From the NCBI GenBank assembly GCA_027943335.1, contig BSBK01002085.1, positions 974,501 through 1,038,500 of the forward strand: a stretch of 64,000 nucleotides of DNA. Direction: 5' to 3'. The position numbers were made by a program, and so were the translations under genes. Below the pieces are notes generated by a model. The model searched no databases and was not told the origin of the DNA. It saw only the letters and a program-made list of their open reading frames with translations. Positions 12,284-25,106 of this stretch are shown here, one piece after another (positions within the stretch are counted from its first letter, which is position 1; every line of letters starts with the position of its first letter). This stretch comes from Chamaecyparis obtusa (lineage: Eukaryota > Streptophyta > Pinopsida > Cupressales > Cupressaceae).

Positions 12284-12733
12284 GGAAATGCAGAGATGCA
12301 TCACTCCTAATGTATTCAGAGCATTATTTTCAGGACTGAATGTAGTAATTTACTCCTATGGGGGAGTAACTGTTTGAGCACACAGAAGAGATCTAGGTGG
12401 TTTGGCACCTATTGCACTACTTTGAGGAGACACTATGGCACCCTTTGCCATTGATGTCAAAGGGGGAGAGATTTACTGAGAAAACCCCTTCAGTTTGTCT
12501 ATGGGAGAGATGTAACTCAGTTTGTCTAGGAGAGAGATGTAACAGCCCTCTAGCTTGATAGGGGGAATACATGAAAGGGGGAGTCAGTAACACTCTTGTA
12601 GCTGAAAAGGAAATAACAGTTGATATCAAGCTGAATGGGAAGGCAAAACACAGGAAGCAAGCAGAGTATCCACCTTGGACCATTGTGTTGATGGTTTTTC
12701 TCATATGTTGCCATCAATGCCAAAGGAGGAGAT
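12284..12733 (+). other. Copia-1 3' untranslated region and polypurine tract
   Basis: Non-coding sequence between the pol stop and the 3' LTR. It contains two AAAGGGGGAG-like tracts and ends with AAAGGAGGAGA directly before the LTR, the usual primer for plus-strand DNA synthesis. Confidence 0.75.
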
Positions 12734-14028
12734 TGTTGGAAGACTGTTTGGATGCTGGCACTCAATGTTTGTCATTGACGACAACATATGTTACTGACTG
12801 GTTATTCAGAAAAGCTTGCAAATGGGTTGCAGAGAATTGTACGGACACAATACAGCGAATTAGCACGTGCGAACTTAGATGGGGTATCTACATGATGTCT
12901 TGGGTCACTAGCTGTGATCGCACATGCTTATGAATTGATCTGACAAAGTTATGGTTGATTTACTGATGACTGTTTTTCAGGAGACAGAAACTATGATTTT
13001 CACAGAGTTGATTGCACAACTTTGTGGATAGCATTCATAGTTGTTTAAGTCATGATGAGCGAACATAGGTTCATGTTGGACACTGGCTGGAGAGCTTATT
13101 GCGATCATATAGAGTTCTAATTGTACAGATGATGTCAACTATGGCGTGTGTATTGGCGAAGATCTATTCGGAGGACGACTTGGAACACGTCTCAAGTAAT
13201 TTGATGAGCGACCTTGATTTACGGATCTGGATGATAGATTGATGTAATTGTTATGTTGTAACATTGTAGGAGGTGTCGTGTGCATCTTCCCATGGGTCTA
13301 TTTGTATTTTGTAAATAGGATTTATCCTATGTAGGCCGACCCAGATTTAGTTGTTGTAACTTGTATATAAGGATTGAGATCCTTGGAAAATATATAAGAT
13401 ATAGATTGCAGAGGAGAATGCGAGCTTGAGGCTGCATTGGTTACTATTTGGAGAACAGTAGTTGTGCATTTGGGCACAAGATGGAGCTTGCTTGGCAATG
13501 GTTGTATGCTGGAAGCAGTTTCAAATTAGAATTGTCTTACTCTTGAAGTTGTGAGGTTTGGAGAACCTGAAGGTGGTTTTAACTCTTAAATCTCTTGATC
13601 AGGTTGATCTATGGTGCACCCTTATCAGGGTTATTGCCTCTAGCACGGCTGGACTCTTAACAAGGTCAATTCCTTAACAGGGATCACATTGTAAAAGAAT
13701 TCTAACAGGGTATGTCCTTTAACCACAACCTGCCTATTGTAATACTCGGCTCCTAACAGGGTCAGAACTCTTAACAAGGTTGTTATACTCATAGTGCAAA
13801 TATTTGTGGGTACCATCTCCACTGGGGTTTTTCCCTTAACGGGGTTTTCCTCGAGAACAAATCTTGGTGTTCATGTGTATGTGTATTATTGTTGCATTTA
13901 CTTTTCAGTTCAGTATTTTGTTTTTAGCAATAAGTTGAAGTTAAAATTTAAAGTATTCATTATTGGCATCAACTGATTCACCCACCCCCCCCCCCCCCTC
14001 AGTTGATTAGGACATTGTTATTCTAACA
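12734..14028 (+). repeat. Copia-1 3' LTR
   Basis: 1,295-bp copy of the LTR at 6745-8065, ending TTCTAACA. Its C run is shorter (14 C at 13985-13998). Confidence 0.92.
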
Positions 14029-17000
14029 AGCTCTTCAATCTCTTTTATAACACTCTCATAGGAGTTCATTCACTCACCTCGTCAATGTGGGATAAACAAA
14101 ATAAATTTTTTGCCCTTTCCTATTTTGGGGGGGTTTTGCTTTATTACCCCTATTCTCTCGTGATTGTTTTCCCCACCTATTTTATCGTGATTGCTTTTTC
14201 CTTTTAATATTTCCTCATGCTATTTAAAATAATTCTCCCTTTAACTCAAGTCTCCAAATATTTAATGTCACCAATGTGTTATTAAATAAAGGGGACCTTT
14301 TATTTAAATATTTTCCATATAGCAATAGTCTAGTATTAATAAAGTTAAATATTTAAATTTAACTTTATACACTAACTTTATCAATGCATAATAGATCACA
14401 TCAATGATAATATAATGCTTTTATCAACATTAGACATTTACCATCGATATGCCAACATCATTCAAGGCTCTGACCATGCCCAAATTAATTACTATAAATA
14501 GTATGTCCAAAACTACCTCTAAACTCCTCAAAATGATCAACAACTGAAATTGTCAAGGCCAAATGGCTTCAAAGTTCCTTAAATGTCTTGGGTAGCCTAC
14601 GGGACCATGGAGAAATAGGATAACAACAAACCCATACAACTTGTGCTAGAAAGGGGACATTCCACAGAAACTATGAATGCCTTTGTGACTCTACTAGACT
14701 TAGTTTAGCCATCGACATCAACCAAGCTAGTGCAATCTCCTAAGGTAAATGTAAGATGTTCAAACTATTACCATTCCATTAACACCATCCATCAATGCAT
14801 GTCAATGTGCAAGAAATAATTGAGGTAAAGCTCATAAATATGTCATTCAACCATGCAAGGCAAACTTATAATCAGGAAGCAGCTAGTGGTTTGGTCTAAG
14901 CGACTTCAACAAAGATGCATCCACAATCACTTCCATTCAAGTAACACTACTTCTAATCAACATGAAATGAAATCTACTCTAAGTGAGGAAATGTAAAAAC
15001 CATGCAATACTCCAAAGCAACACAAGTAATCCACCATGAAGACCAACAATGAATTAGCAATTATTTTGATAGCATTATGGCAACAATTTCAACAAGTCTC
15101 TCCTTTACAAATGACAAGGCATTGGTCTTTTATAGTTGTTCAACTACAACGAGTGGCTCTGATCAATTCAAGATCAAGGGCCAACATTATGCCAACAAAG
15201 CCCTAACCTACCTAACTGCTACAAGCATTAAATGCCTAACCAATTACATTGAAGCACCACCTTTCGGACCAATGAGAAAATTACATTGCTTTTATAGACC
15301 AATAAGAAAATTGGTTAGGTAGAAGCATTATGTGGACTCCACATGTACACATGGCATGATTTCAATGAATGAGTTTCAACATGTGCAATTAGAGCTTTTT
15401 GATTGGTAGAAAATGAGTGGGTGCCACCTTAACATGCTTTATCTTATAGACTTGATCAATATCTCTTAATGATAAGAAAATATCTCTTGATACTCAACAT
15501 TTTCCAGCCTTAGCTTGATGATGATGACATGTAAATTGATTAATCTTCACAAACTTTTCGTCCCTGGAAATCTTCTCATTGACTACTCTCAAACTTGTAC
15601 TTAAAATCCTAATTTCTTGGCCTTGGCATTCTAAAAATGAAGTACTTTATGTAGCTAGATCCTTCAAAGTGAACTTTGATTTCTGAAGGAAATTCAAGTT
15701 GGTGATGATTTTCCTCCACTTGTAGATTTGTAAATTCATTCATTCTCCTTTCTCTTTGCTCTTGTTCTCTTGGATTTGCATCTTCAATTAGATCCTTGAC
15801 CTTGAACTAACTTTTTTCTTGAAGTCTTGAGCTTGGTCCTGTAAATACTTGGATTCCTAAATCCTTTATTTTGTATCGGCTTGAAATCTTGAAGTGAAAG
15901 CCTTCTTTTGCTTGAACCTTCTCATATCCATCTCCCTTTGATCTTGCCACAATTTTTCTTTGTCCACGAGCATCTTCTTCCACCACCTCACCTAGCAAAA
16001 CAAAAGAGATCAATGAATTAAGTTTACAAAATGATAAATATGGACAAGATTGAAATGTTGTTACGATAAAACTGCCCTTTCCAACTACATGATCTCAGCA
16101 TGATACTTGGATGAAAGAAACTTTACTTGTAAACAATATTAACAGCAACCAAGAATTGAAATCAACAATTCTTAATTTCATATGCGAGTCATGATTTTCT
16201 AAGTTGTCAACCCTTATTAGAACATGTCCAACAAATGTTGATTTCATAGTTCCACCTCTACTAATGAACATAGTCCAATTCCTAACTTGAACCTCTGATT
16301 TGCGTCTTTTCACTGATCTGCCCTGATTTCTTTTCATATTTGATTGAATTTCAATTGGTTTACCTCTCATCTAACCCCTCTAAAGGCCAACTTGATTAAG
16401 GATATCCACTGGCAAATTGATTTCAAAGTCAAAACAGAGGCTTATGGGCTGGTGGAAATTAGCAGGCTTTCAGGACTAAAGTCCTGACAGGTTGGATTCC
16501 GACCTAGTGTCAGGACTACCTACTCCTTCACTTGGTTTCTATTTGTCAATTCAGTCCATTGTACTTGAATTTCATGTTTTCCACTGGATTCTTGGACTCA
16601 CTTCCATATTCTTCACTCTGATTTGCATCACTTAACTGATTGAAACTCATCAAAATCTGATTTTCTTCCCCATTTTGTTTCAAAATCAGATCACTTTTCT
16701 CCAAATTTTGATTGATCTTCACATTTCATCCTCAAATTCCACCATTTTCATCAATTGGAAATTGAAATTTTGCCTTGAAATGCCCCTAAACTTGAGCGGA
16801 ATTTGACTATCTATCAAGAGTTTTGGATAAAGGAGGTGCAGAATTTTGAGGTCCCTCAGGACTAAAGTCTTGAGGTGATCAGAATCCGGCCTCCTCTTGG
16901 GACTGATTCCACTTTGGCGAATTAACTCCCAAGATCATCAAGCTATTGCCTCCTTACTTTTCATTTCTTGGACTTCATTTCTCATGACTTCCTTTGATTC

Positions 17001-18067
17001 TTGATCTGATTTTCATCATTTATTGATTGAAACTTGTCCAAAATCCAATTTTCATTCACTTTCTAGTCTCAAGATCTGATTATTCATGTTCAAAACTTCC
17101 ATTGATTTTCTTCCTTCATCCTTAATCTCCATCACTTTTCGTGGTTTTCAAATTGCTTTGGTCTCTAACTAATGCCATTTGAAGTCTGATTTTGTGTCTC
17201 TTTATATGTAGGAGATTGAATTTTACCATAAAGCTCAATTTGCTACTCAAAAACACCTCTATCTACAATAAAAATTAGCAAGGAATCAAAATTTGTCTAA
17301 AGCTAGGAGCGTAAATTTGAGGTCTGTCAAGACTGGAGTCCTAAGAGGGGGGTGGATTCCACCATACTCTCTGCTCATTGGAGCCATAGCTTTTTAAACA
17401 GGATCTACCTTTGCATATTAAAATTAAATTCAAATTTTGTTTTTGCAGAGATGGTGAGCCATTCCCCCTTTTAGAGCCAAGGCTCGGATGTAATTTATTT
17501 TGCCAGAGTTACGGATCAACTTTCCAATTAATTATATTGTTAGAACGTAGATCAATATAGATTTTATGTTCCATTAGTAAATGCCTGAGATTTTCATTAA
17601 TTAAAGACATTAAAAACACTCTCAAATGATGAAATGGGAGATTGGTTTTATCAAATCCCCAGATATCAAAAACATTGGGAAAAATGTAATTTTGATGAAT
17701 TAATAATCTCATCTATTGTTCCAAGTCACTTTAAGTCCTAAACTGTACTACTAACTAAAACTCCGCACTGCCTCAGATTTATCACATAGAAGATGATCTC
17801 TGGTTTTCAAATGGATTCTTATAAGTTGCAAAGTAGCGTTTTAAATTGCTATGAAGATCCACTTTTACCTCAACATTCTCATGCCTCTGCAATATACCAT
17901 ATACCTTAATATTTCAGCATTCCTCCTAATATATTAATTCCCAAAAAATGTCATTGTCTGTCCTCAAGAGACCAACTCCATTAAGAAACACAGTCTCTTA
18001 TGATGAATAATATGTTCATGTAATGAATGGTCATTATTAACCAAAATGTAAACATGAAGAGGTATTT
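14029..18067. other. Gene-free sequence with old diverged repeats
   Basis: No coding region longer than about 90 codons and no family match. A weak three-fold repeat is visible at about 16440-17380: a block around CAGGACTAAAGTC...GGATTCC recurs near 16470, 16855 and 17330, with related filler (GATTGAAACT...CAAAATC) between. The 14100-14400 part is AT-rich and resembles decayed LTR sequence, but I cannot delimit it. Confidence 0.45.
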
Positions 18068-18771
18068 ACTATTGAATATAAAAGAACTGCTCAGCTGTTC
18101 CACCATTTCACATATAAATTTTGTTATAGAGTTTTTAAAAATCTCACGAATACACTTTAAAAGCATGTAAATGTATGACATTGCTAGAATTTTACTCTAT
18201 CGGTGCCCCTAGTGAAACGTAGCAATTAGTTACCCTACCAAGTTTCAATCAAGTATCATTCCTTGAAAAATCCACGACTACAATAAGGGTGCCTTACATC
18301 ATTTTTCTAGAACAAGGTTCCACATATCATATTGTTGACTGATCTAGATCATATAGATGAATAGAAACATGTTGAACTTTACATGCAATAGGAACCTAAA
18401 GAAACAAATAAACTATTGAATATAAAAGAACTGCTCAGCTGTTCCACCGTTTCACATATAAAATTTGTTATAGAGTTTTTAAAAATCTCACGGTAGTACA
18501 CTAAAAAGCATGTAAATGTATGAGATTGCTAGAAATTTACTCTATCGGTGCCCCTAGTGAAAAGTAGCAATTAGTTACCCTACCAAGTTTCAATCAAGTA
18601 TCATTCCTTGAACAAATGTTATTTGAAATCCACGATTGCAATAAGGGTACCTTACATCATTTTTCTAGAACAAGGTTCCACATATCATATTGTTGACTAA
18701 TCTAGATCCTATAGATGAATAGAAACATGTTGAACTTTACATGCGATAGGAACCTAAAGAAACAAATAAAC
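18068..18771. repeat. Tandem duplication, two copies of about 350 bp
   Basis: Copy 1 spans about 18068-18411 and copy 2 about 18412-18771. Both start ACTATTGAATATAAAAGAAC and end GAACCTAAAGAAACAAATAA. They are nearly identical; copy 2 has an extra TGTTATTTGAAATC-like insertion near 18617 and scattered substitutions. No coding content is seen. It lies just downstream of the 3' end of the minus-strand gene. Confidence 0.85.
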
Positions 18772-19014
18772 ATCAAAATTAAAGTTAAGCAATATCCACA
18801 CCATTAAAGACGTCAAGATTAAATTTCACAAGCATGACTTTAAATTAGTAAGAGGGTTACCTCTGAGGACCAAAGACCACACAGTCTATGAACTTTGCCA
18901 CTCCAAGGATGTTCACCCCATCTTTTTGAAGGTTTTTTGTTCTTTCGCATAATTGAGAGCTTCAACTTTCTGTGATATACAATTACAGATTTTTAAAGTT
19001 TGTAGCCTAATTAA

Positions 19015-22000
19015 TCAAACCAAATCATTCATGCTTGCCAAATTTGCAACCTTAGTGAGCCTAATGGTGGAGGTCTGTGTACTCCATGGAGGAAGCATGA
19101 CTTCGAATCTGGATAGGGGTTAGGGTATGGATGCCTAATATGAAGAATACAAGTAATAAATGTAAACCAAAAACTCTTGTAGGCTTCCAAAAAGGAGGGC
19201 CTCAACATCAACTTGGTCTCTTGCTTGGTGGAAATAAAAAAATACTTTTCATTTCTATTTGACTTTCTCATATGATAATCTAGGATCATATCACAGAAAA
19301 GGAGGGCTACAAGTTAGCTGGACTGGAGGCAGCCATCAAGTAAATGGCATTTTCTCAAGTAATGCCATGTTTGTTTTACATACATGGGAGACAAAGCATA
19401 CCTTTGATGATCCTCGGTACATTTGCAGTGGCATAAGCGATAACCACAGCACCAAGCATACCACTCCCCATAAATTAAGGATGGCCCTTGTCCACACAGA
19501 TCACAAAGTATACCAGTGCCCCACATCCGAGGTTTTGAATAAGCTATCTGGATTAATGCTTCAACATACTCCAGATTCAAATGATTGGGATCTAGAGTGC
19601 TTGGGATTCCCCTGCTATTACAAACAGCTTTGAAATTTCCATTTTTATCCTTGGGAGAAAATTCTAACTTTTTGTGTAGTCTTACATCACTAAGCAAAAC
19701 TTCATCACTGCTATCAACAAATTTAAAGTTCTCATTATTGTCATGGCCAAATTTCTCCTGGTCAGATGGTATCATACTGTGAGTATCTCTTGTAGTAGCA
19801 GAGCCTACTAATGTAAAACATCCTCTCTCTTGCAGGATTCTATTTTTGCATGCCAATGTGACATTGTCTACATTATTGTCTACAAACTCATCTTCACTGG
19901 AGGAAACCTCAATTATCCTGCATTTTTCCTCTGCTGATTCCTCAGCAGAACTTGTACACTCACTTGTGTTTCTATGTGAACGAGATAAAGATATTCCTCT
20001 CATACTCGCACAATTATCTACTTTGTCTTTCCTTTGTGCATTTGTCAAAGAGGCACTCCCACACTCTAAACCAAATTCCTTCATATCTGAGCCCAAGATA
20101 CTTCCAGCCAATGAGGTGTTTTGAACATGATTATTCTTACTTTTGTGTAAAGGATCTTCCCTGCCATAATGTGATACCTCTTTAAGTACTGCAATGTTAC
20201 CAGTGCTTTTAATAAAATTATTTCCTTTAGGAAATTCATGAAAATAACTATGCTCGGAGAAATCATCTTCAGAGTCATCAATTATGATAGCCGAGTTAGA
20301 AAATTCTTTCGTTCTCTTGGACTGAAACAACTCAGAAGCATCACATTCATTACCAACAGCACAATCAGTAGCATCACTGGTACTAGTAGCTTTTAACTGG
20401 GAATCTGCAGGAGAAAACAAACCAATAATTAATAAAAAATCAGACACTTTCCTGATATGAGCCAAACAAACAACAGAAAGGAATGGACTCACTTCTAAAA
20501 TATACAGTAATTGCAGTGCATTTGGAAGAGCTAAGATAAAATTTATCATTTATGGTACAAATTTCAAATGTAACTGTTTCTCTTACAACAGGTATACCTG
20601 ACAAACATAAACCTCTTCTTTCTTCCTTATGAGATGAAATGGAGAGACTTGGAGGTAACCCATTTCTTTCATCTGCTGGAACAGGATGATCAGAAACAGG
20701 ATGGTCCTTGTCCTCTGCATAGTGCACATGAATATGGCATCATTTATGGTAAAAAAAATTTAAAGCTAACTGTTTCTCTTACACAGGTATACCTGACAAA
20801 CATAAACCTCTTCTTTCTTCTCTTTGAGATGAAATGGAGAGACTTGGAGGCAACCCATTTGTTTCATTTGCTGGAACAGGATGCTCAGAAATGGGATGGT
20901 GCTTGTCCTCTGCATAGTGCATGAGTATGGTATCATAGTATTAGTCAGCATTTGTTCCAAAATAAGGCAGGACCTCTCCTAAAGTGAAATATATTTATTT
21001 TTGGGTATGTATCCAGTAGTTTCTTACCTGAGATACCTGATGAACTTAAATTACTCTCTTGCAGTACTGTGCATTCTGGTTCTCTAGTAGTTGTAAGTGA
21101 ATACTGACAGTTTTGGTCCAAATTGAAGGCCGACTTCCCTTCAATTATTGATGGGATAGAGCCAGCAACCATGTTTACAGTGCCATCTGCAGGATTCAAA
21201 TTACACTCAACAACTGGTGTCTCCATGAAACTCAAACAAGGAATGCTTTCCTCCATTCTTTGAGGTAGAGAGAAAGGGTTCACAATAGGAGTCCAAACTG
21301 AAAAGAGAATATTAGACGACTCGAGAGACAACTCATTGTCACAAATATGTTCTATTGAATCCCTTGAAGAAAGAAGACCAGAGTTGGTTGACTGAGAAGG
21401 CACCTGGACCTCCATATTTAATTCACTTGAACAATCTGGAAGTGAAAGTTTCAGATCATTTTTAGAAGCACCTTCTACCTTGAGTTCTGATCTTTGCAAA
21501 GTTTTTAAGCTAAGTTCCAGCCACAGATCTTGATCTTCATGGTTTTCAGTTTTAACAGTATCAAAGTTGGCTTTAGCACCTGCACAACTTGTATATAATT
21601 TACTTGTTTTCCTATAGATATCTGAAGACCCTTCCTTAGGTTTTGAAATTGTTTTCACGTCTCCAATACCACAAAAATCTTGACTTTGAACATAGTATCC
21701 TGCATGTTGAGAACCTAATGCACTCCATATGCATCCTCTCTCATTTATGAAGTTCTTGCATTTGGGGTTAATTGTTCCATCCAAACAGAACAAAGAATCT
21801 TTACATGACATTCCCCAACAAACACTGTGGCAGGATGATGGTACTTGTCCCTGACAACCATTTGCACGTTCATGTTGACCAAAATCACTTGTCCTCCCAA
21901 CTTTTGTAGTAGCTTCATCAGATTCACTTGAATAATGTTTATGTTTTCTCTTCCTACTATGACAAGAAGGTGCAATATTGTAGCAGCAAGGAATGTTTCC

Positions 22001-22903
22001 ATGACAACATTGGCAATAATCATGCTTGGTCACATAACTGCTTTCAAGAAAAGAAAATGATTTGCAAGCTGAATGCAACATTTCCCTTTCCTTTTCTGCT
22101 TCATCAATGGGAGCAGTAGAATCACCCTTTACTGTAGAATTACACTTCATCTGTAACCCATCAAATAATTGGCAGCCTGATTCTTCACTGCTACTTCTTG
22201 GCATTCCTATGCTATTGCTTCTGCTCCTAATACTTCTCTGCATGCTCCTCCTTCTACCATGCCTGCATGTTTTCCATCTAAATTTCATGTTTTTGTGTGA
22301 ATCTGAACTCTTTTCTCTAGACATGCTTCTCCCTCTGGAAAAAGAAATAGTCTTAGCTTCCCTCCAGCATTTACTTCTCTTGTCACCTTCATGACCCTTG
22401 CAACCTACCCTGCCACCATCATCACTCTGCTCTTTTTCACTACATTCATTGTCAGTCGGATTCCCATCTACTGTCAGATAACTGGTGATTTCTTTTTCCT
22501 TACAGTCCCTGCAATCCATGTCAGGTTTGTGCTTTTCTGATTTATTTTCATCTTTTCTCTCATTATTATTGCTACAGTGATCATAATGTCTAGACTTAAT
22601 TGCTGACCATTTTACCTTGCAAATTTTATTTCCCTTATCATGTACTCTTTTTCTACATTGACTGCTACCCCCATCTACTGTCAGAGAATTGATTCTTTCT
22701 TTGTCCCTACAGTCCCTATGGCCCATGTCAGGTCTGTGCTTTTCCGGCTTGTTTCCATTTTTTGTTTCATAATTACAGCTAGAATGACAATATTTTCCAG
22801 AATTGAAGGCTGAACAAATTTTTTTGCAACTTTGACATCTTGCATGATGCACTCTTTCTCTATATTTGCATTTCTGACATGAAGCAAGTTCTCTTCGCTC
22901 CAT
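19015..22903 (-). CDS. Predicted five-exon gene: 1,068-residue Cys/Ser-rich nuclear-type protein of unknown function
   Basis: My exon model on the minus strand is 22903-21028, 20909-20793, 20714-20598, 20404-19402 and 19108-19015. All junctions are GT-AG. The phases are 1,1,1,2, and the total of 3,207 nt is exactly divisible by three. The N-terminus is Cys-rich (C9, C12, C23, C26, C30) with a repeated 29-residue segment (about 50-78 and 119-147, ending LTVDG). Next come an RS-like region (about 190-240) and two LxLxL strings (LWLELSL, DLKLSLP) resembling EAR repression motifs. SUMO-interaction-like strings follow: IIIDDSEDD near 743 and RIIEVSSSEDE near 867. A C-terminal cluster (CDLCGQG at 1004, then CC and CHCKC) looks metal-binding. 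The family is not recognised; nuclear location is inferred from composition. An acceptor-like TTTCTAAAG just upstream of the ATG means a further 5' exon cannot be excluded. The last exon is the least certain. Confidence 0.75.
20598..20909 (-). repeat. Tandemly duplicated 117-nt exon inside the host gene
   Basis: Two consecutive exons of 117 nt (20909-20793 and 20714-20598) encode 39-residue segments with 32 identical residues. Both contain HPVPA and NGLPPSLSISS and end ERRGLCLS. The repeat period is 195 bp and includes flanking intron sequence: both donors read GTATACCTGT and both acceptors read CACTATGCAG. The exons are symmetric (phase 1-1), so either can be skipped without a frameshift. 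Confidence 0.9.
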
Positions 22904-24572
22904 TAATCTACTTTAGAAAATAGATTAAATTATATATATCCAAATCAAAAAGGATCCTCTGTGAAAATTCCAATTCCTAATATGCTCTAATCACGCCGTA
23001 GAGCTGCAAAAACAAATGCCAAATGAACCCATAAGGGACAGTTGTATTATACAAATTCAAGTCTAACATGATGAAATTCATTAACAAAAACATTAGTTGA
23101 AAGATGAAAGCATTGTTGAACATTTTGCAGGTGATCCTATAAAAAAGCAAAAAAGACATTAACTGACAAATTGGTTGAAGTGCCATTGCTGAAATATAAA
23201 AAATTTAACATGAGCCAAACATATTAACTTCTTAAAAATGGTGCTGTCATAAAGAAGTTAATGGAAAACATTGCTATTAATTTCCAGATATAGCAAATTT
23301 TCGAGCAATGAAATACTAAAGATTTTTCCTAAGTTACCCCAAGTTTCCGGGATGGGAGGAATGGGAAGCAAGTGACGAGTTTGTGAGCCCTTGATTTTTT
23401 GAGCCATTTTTGGGGATGATCAAGAGACGGCGATATAAAAAAGTGGGAAAATTAAAATATATAGGAAAATTTTAAATATTCATATCCAAACAAGGAAAAA
23501 GCATGCATATATACATTATAGAACCTTAACATATAACATTTGTGTTAAATTGAAAATTCACATGAGAGTCAAAGTCAAACAAATTAGCGAAACTCAAACC
23601 CTAATTCAAATTGCTTTTAGCATTCATTGTCAATATGCATGTGATATGTGCTGGTTCCCAAGTCAACAGATTGGAAAATTCTATGAGTATGCCTTATTCA
23701 ATGCTCAAATCTTCCGAGTGATTTGGCCAACTAATGGGATCAACCAAATTATGGTTAGACTCCCTGCTCTTCAGGCTCTGCAGAACCTAGGCAGGTGCAC
23801 CTATTCTTCAACTATCTCCTTTGGTTGAAGCTTTTTATAGCAGATTGACGGTGATCTTCCTTCTACTTCTAATCTCTACTCCAAAATGGCATATACGTAA
23901 AATAGAATGATTAGTTCGCTGATCACTTGATTCTCTTTTAATTCTACTTGTCTTGCTTTCTTACTTCCCTACTGCTAACTGATTTCTTCTTCTTTCTATT
24001 TTATTTCTACTGCTATCTTGATATCTGAATTGCTTCTGCTACTTCTGATTCTACTTCTTCTAATATCTAATGTCTTCCCTGCTGCTATACTTGATTTACT
24101 TCTATCTGTGATTTTACTTCTATGTTGTTTATTTGATCCTACTGAAAGTAATAATTGCTTTTGTTTGAAATTTATATGTTTATGAATAAGACCAGTCCCT
24201 TATCCCTATTGGGCACAGAATCACTTCCTCTCAAACCTTCATGTATAACTTTGCAAGACAATTTTTTAAACTTACCCCTTGAGTAAAAATCTGCCAACCA
24301 TTCAATTCTATCAATGCAAGATAATCACACATAACACACCAACCAGTCTAATTGAATTTAACTTCTCTGTAAGAAGACAAATCAGACAATAAATGTTAGG
24401 ACAACACTTCTCAAACGCTCCTTGATGTTCAGACTAGTGTAAAAGTAAATAATTCCTTTACACAAGAATTTAAAATGGCAATTAATTTCATGAATCAATA
24501 ATTGCAACGAACTGATTTGATAAAAATGATTTACGCCACAATTGCAGAGAACGAACTGAGCCTTTTATTAAC
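22904..24572. other. Upstream region of the gene; no further gene seen
   Basis: This contains the putative promoter side of the minus-strand gene, but no convincing TATA box or upstream exon could be fixed. About 23850-24150 is a pyrimidine-rich stretch built of TTCTACTTCT-like units. A short open frame at 23550-23828 has no recognisable family. Confidence 0.45.
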
Positions 24573-25097
24573 TCCTGATATGAATGCTTGCACCTTTGAT
24601 TGCTTCTAGCAATCAGTTGCTCTAAACAGAGCGATCCACAAGGGGACAATTATATTTGATATTCTCAAATCTATATTCCCTCTCTTGCAATGATACGATC
24701 TCCATATATACATGATTGCTCAAGTGGAAAGGCACGATGGAATAGTCACCTCTCAAAATAATATTAAATAAAGTGTCACCATTATTTATTGCAATAATTA
24801 GGATGATTATTGCGGTGAATGCTATTAATCATATGTTGGTTATGTATTGTTAATGCAGCCCAATTATGAGAATTGACTAAGTGTGGAAACACACGATAAT
24901 GCAATAATATGTGGATCAGCTAAGTATTGAGGCGTATGGTAATGCGATGCAATTAGTTATGATGATCGGCTAGTATGGAAATATATGGCAATGCAAAGTG
25001 ATTATGAACAAGTTAATTATGATATGAGGCCATGATGCAGGCCAATGTTAAAATAAGATGGCATGATAGAAGTAATTATGGAGGGTTATGACAGTCA
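24573..25097 (-). repeat. Gypsy-1 3' LTR (left copy, partial)
   Basis: Similarity to the right LTR starts at about 24573 (TGATATGAATGCTTGCACC) and runs to 25097, where the minus strand begins TGACTGTCATAACCC. The portion equivalent to 35696-36175 is absent and unrelated sequence lies to the left, so this LTR is truncated or rearranged. Confidence 0.75.
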
Positions 25098-25106
25098 CCC
25101 CCCCTT
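25098..25106 (-). other. Gypsy-1 polypurine tract
   Basis: On the minus strand AAGGGGGGG directly precedes the 3' LTR start TGACTGTC, as expected for the plus-strand primer. Confidence 0.75.

Larger units (their letters stand above)
6745..14028 (+). mobile_element. Copia-1: full-length, decayed Copia LTR retrotransposon
   Basis: Two related long terminal repeats flank a Copia-type gag-pol order (Gag, protease, integrase, reverse transcriptase, RNase H). A primer binding site follows the left LTR and a purine tract precedes the right one. Both LTRs have TG...CA ends. The coding region has many stops and at least two frameshifts. By eye the LTRs differ at roughly 9% of the first 300 positions, mostly transitions, so the insertion is old. 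The flanks (GAGAT on the left, AGCTC on the right) do not match, so no target duplication survives. Confidence 0.92.

Noticed and set aside
19259..20281. Plus-strand and out-of-frame minus-strand frames over exon 4 of the host gene
   Set aside because: The minus-strand exon reading closes with consensus splice sites and phase, and holds the acidic and Cys motifs; the others are shadows.
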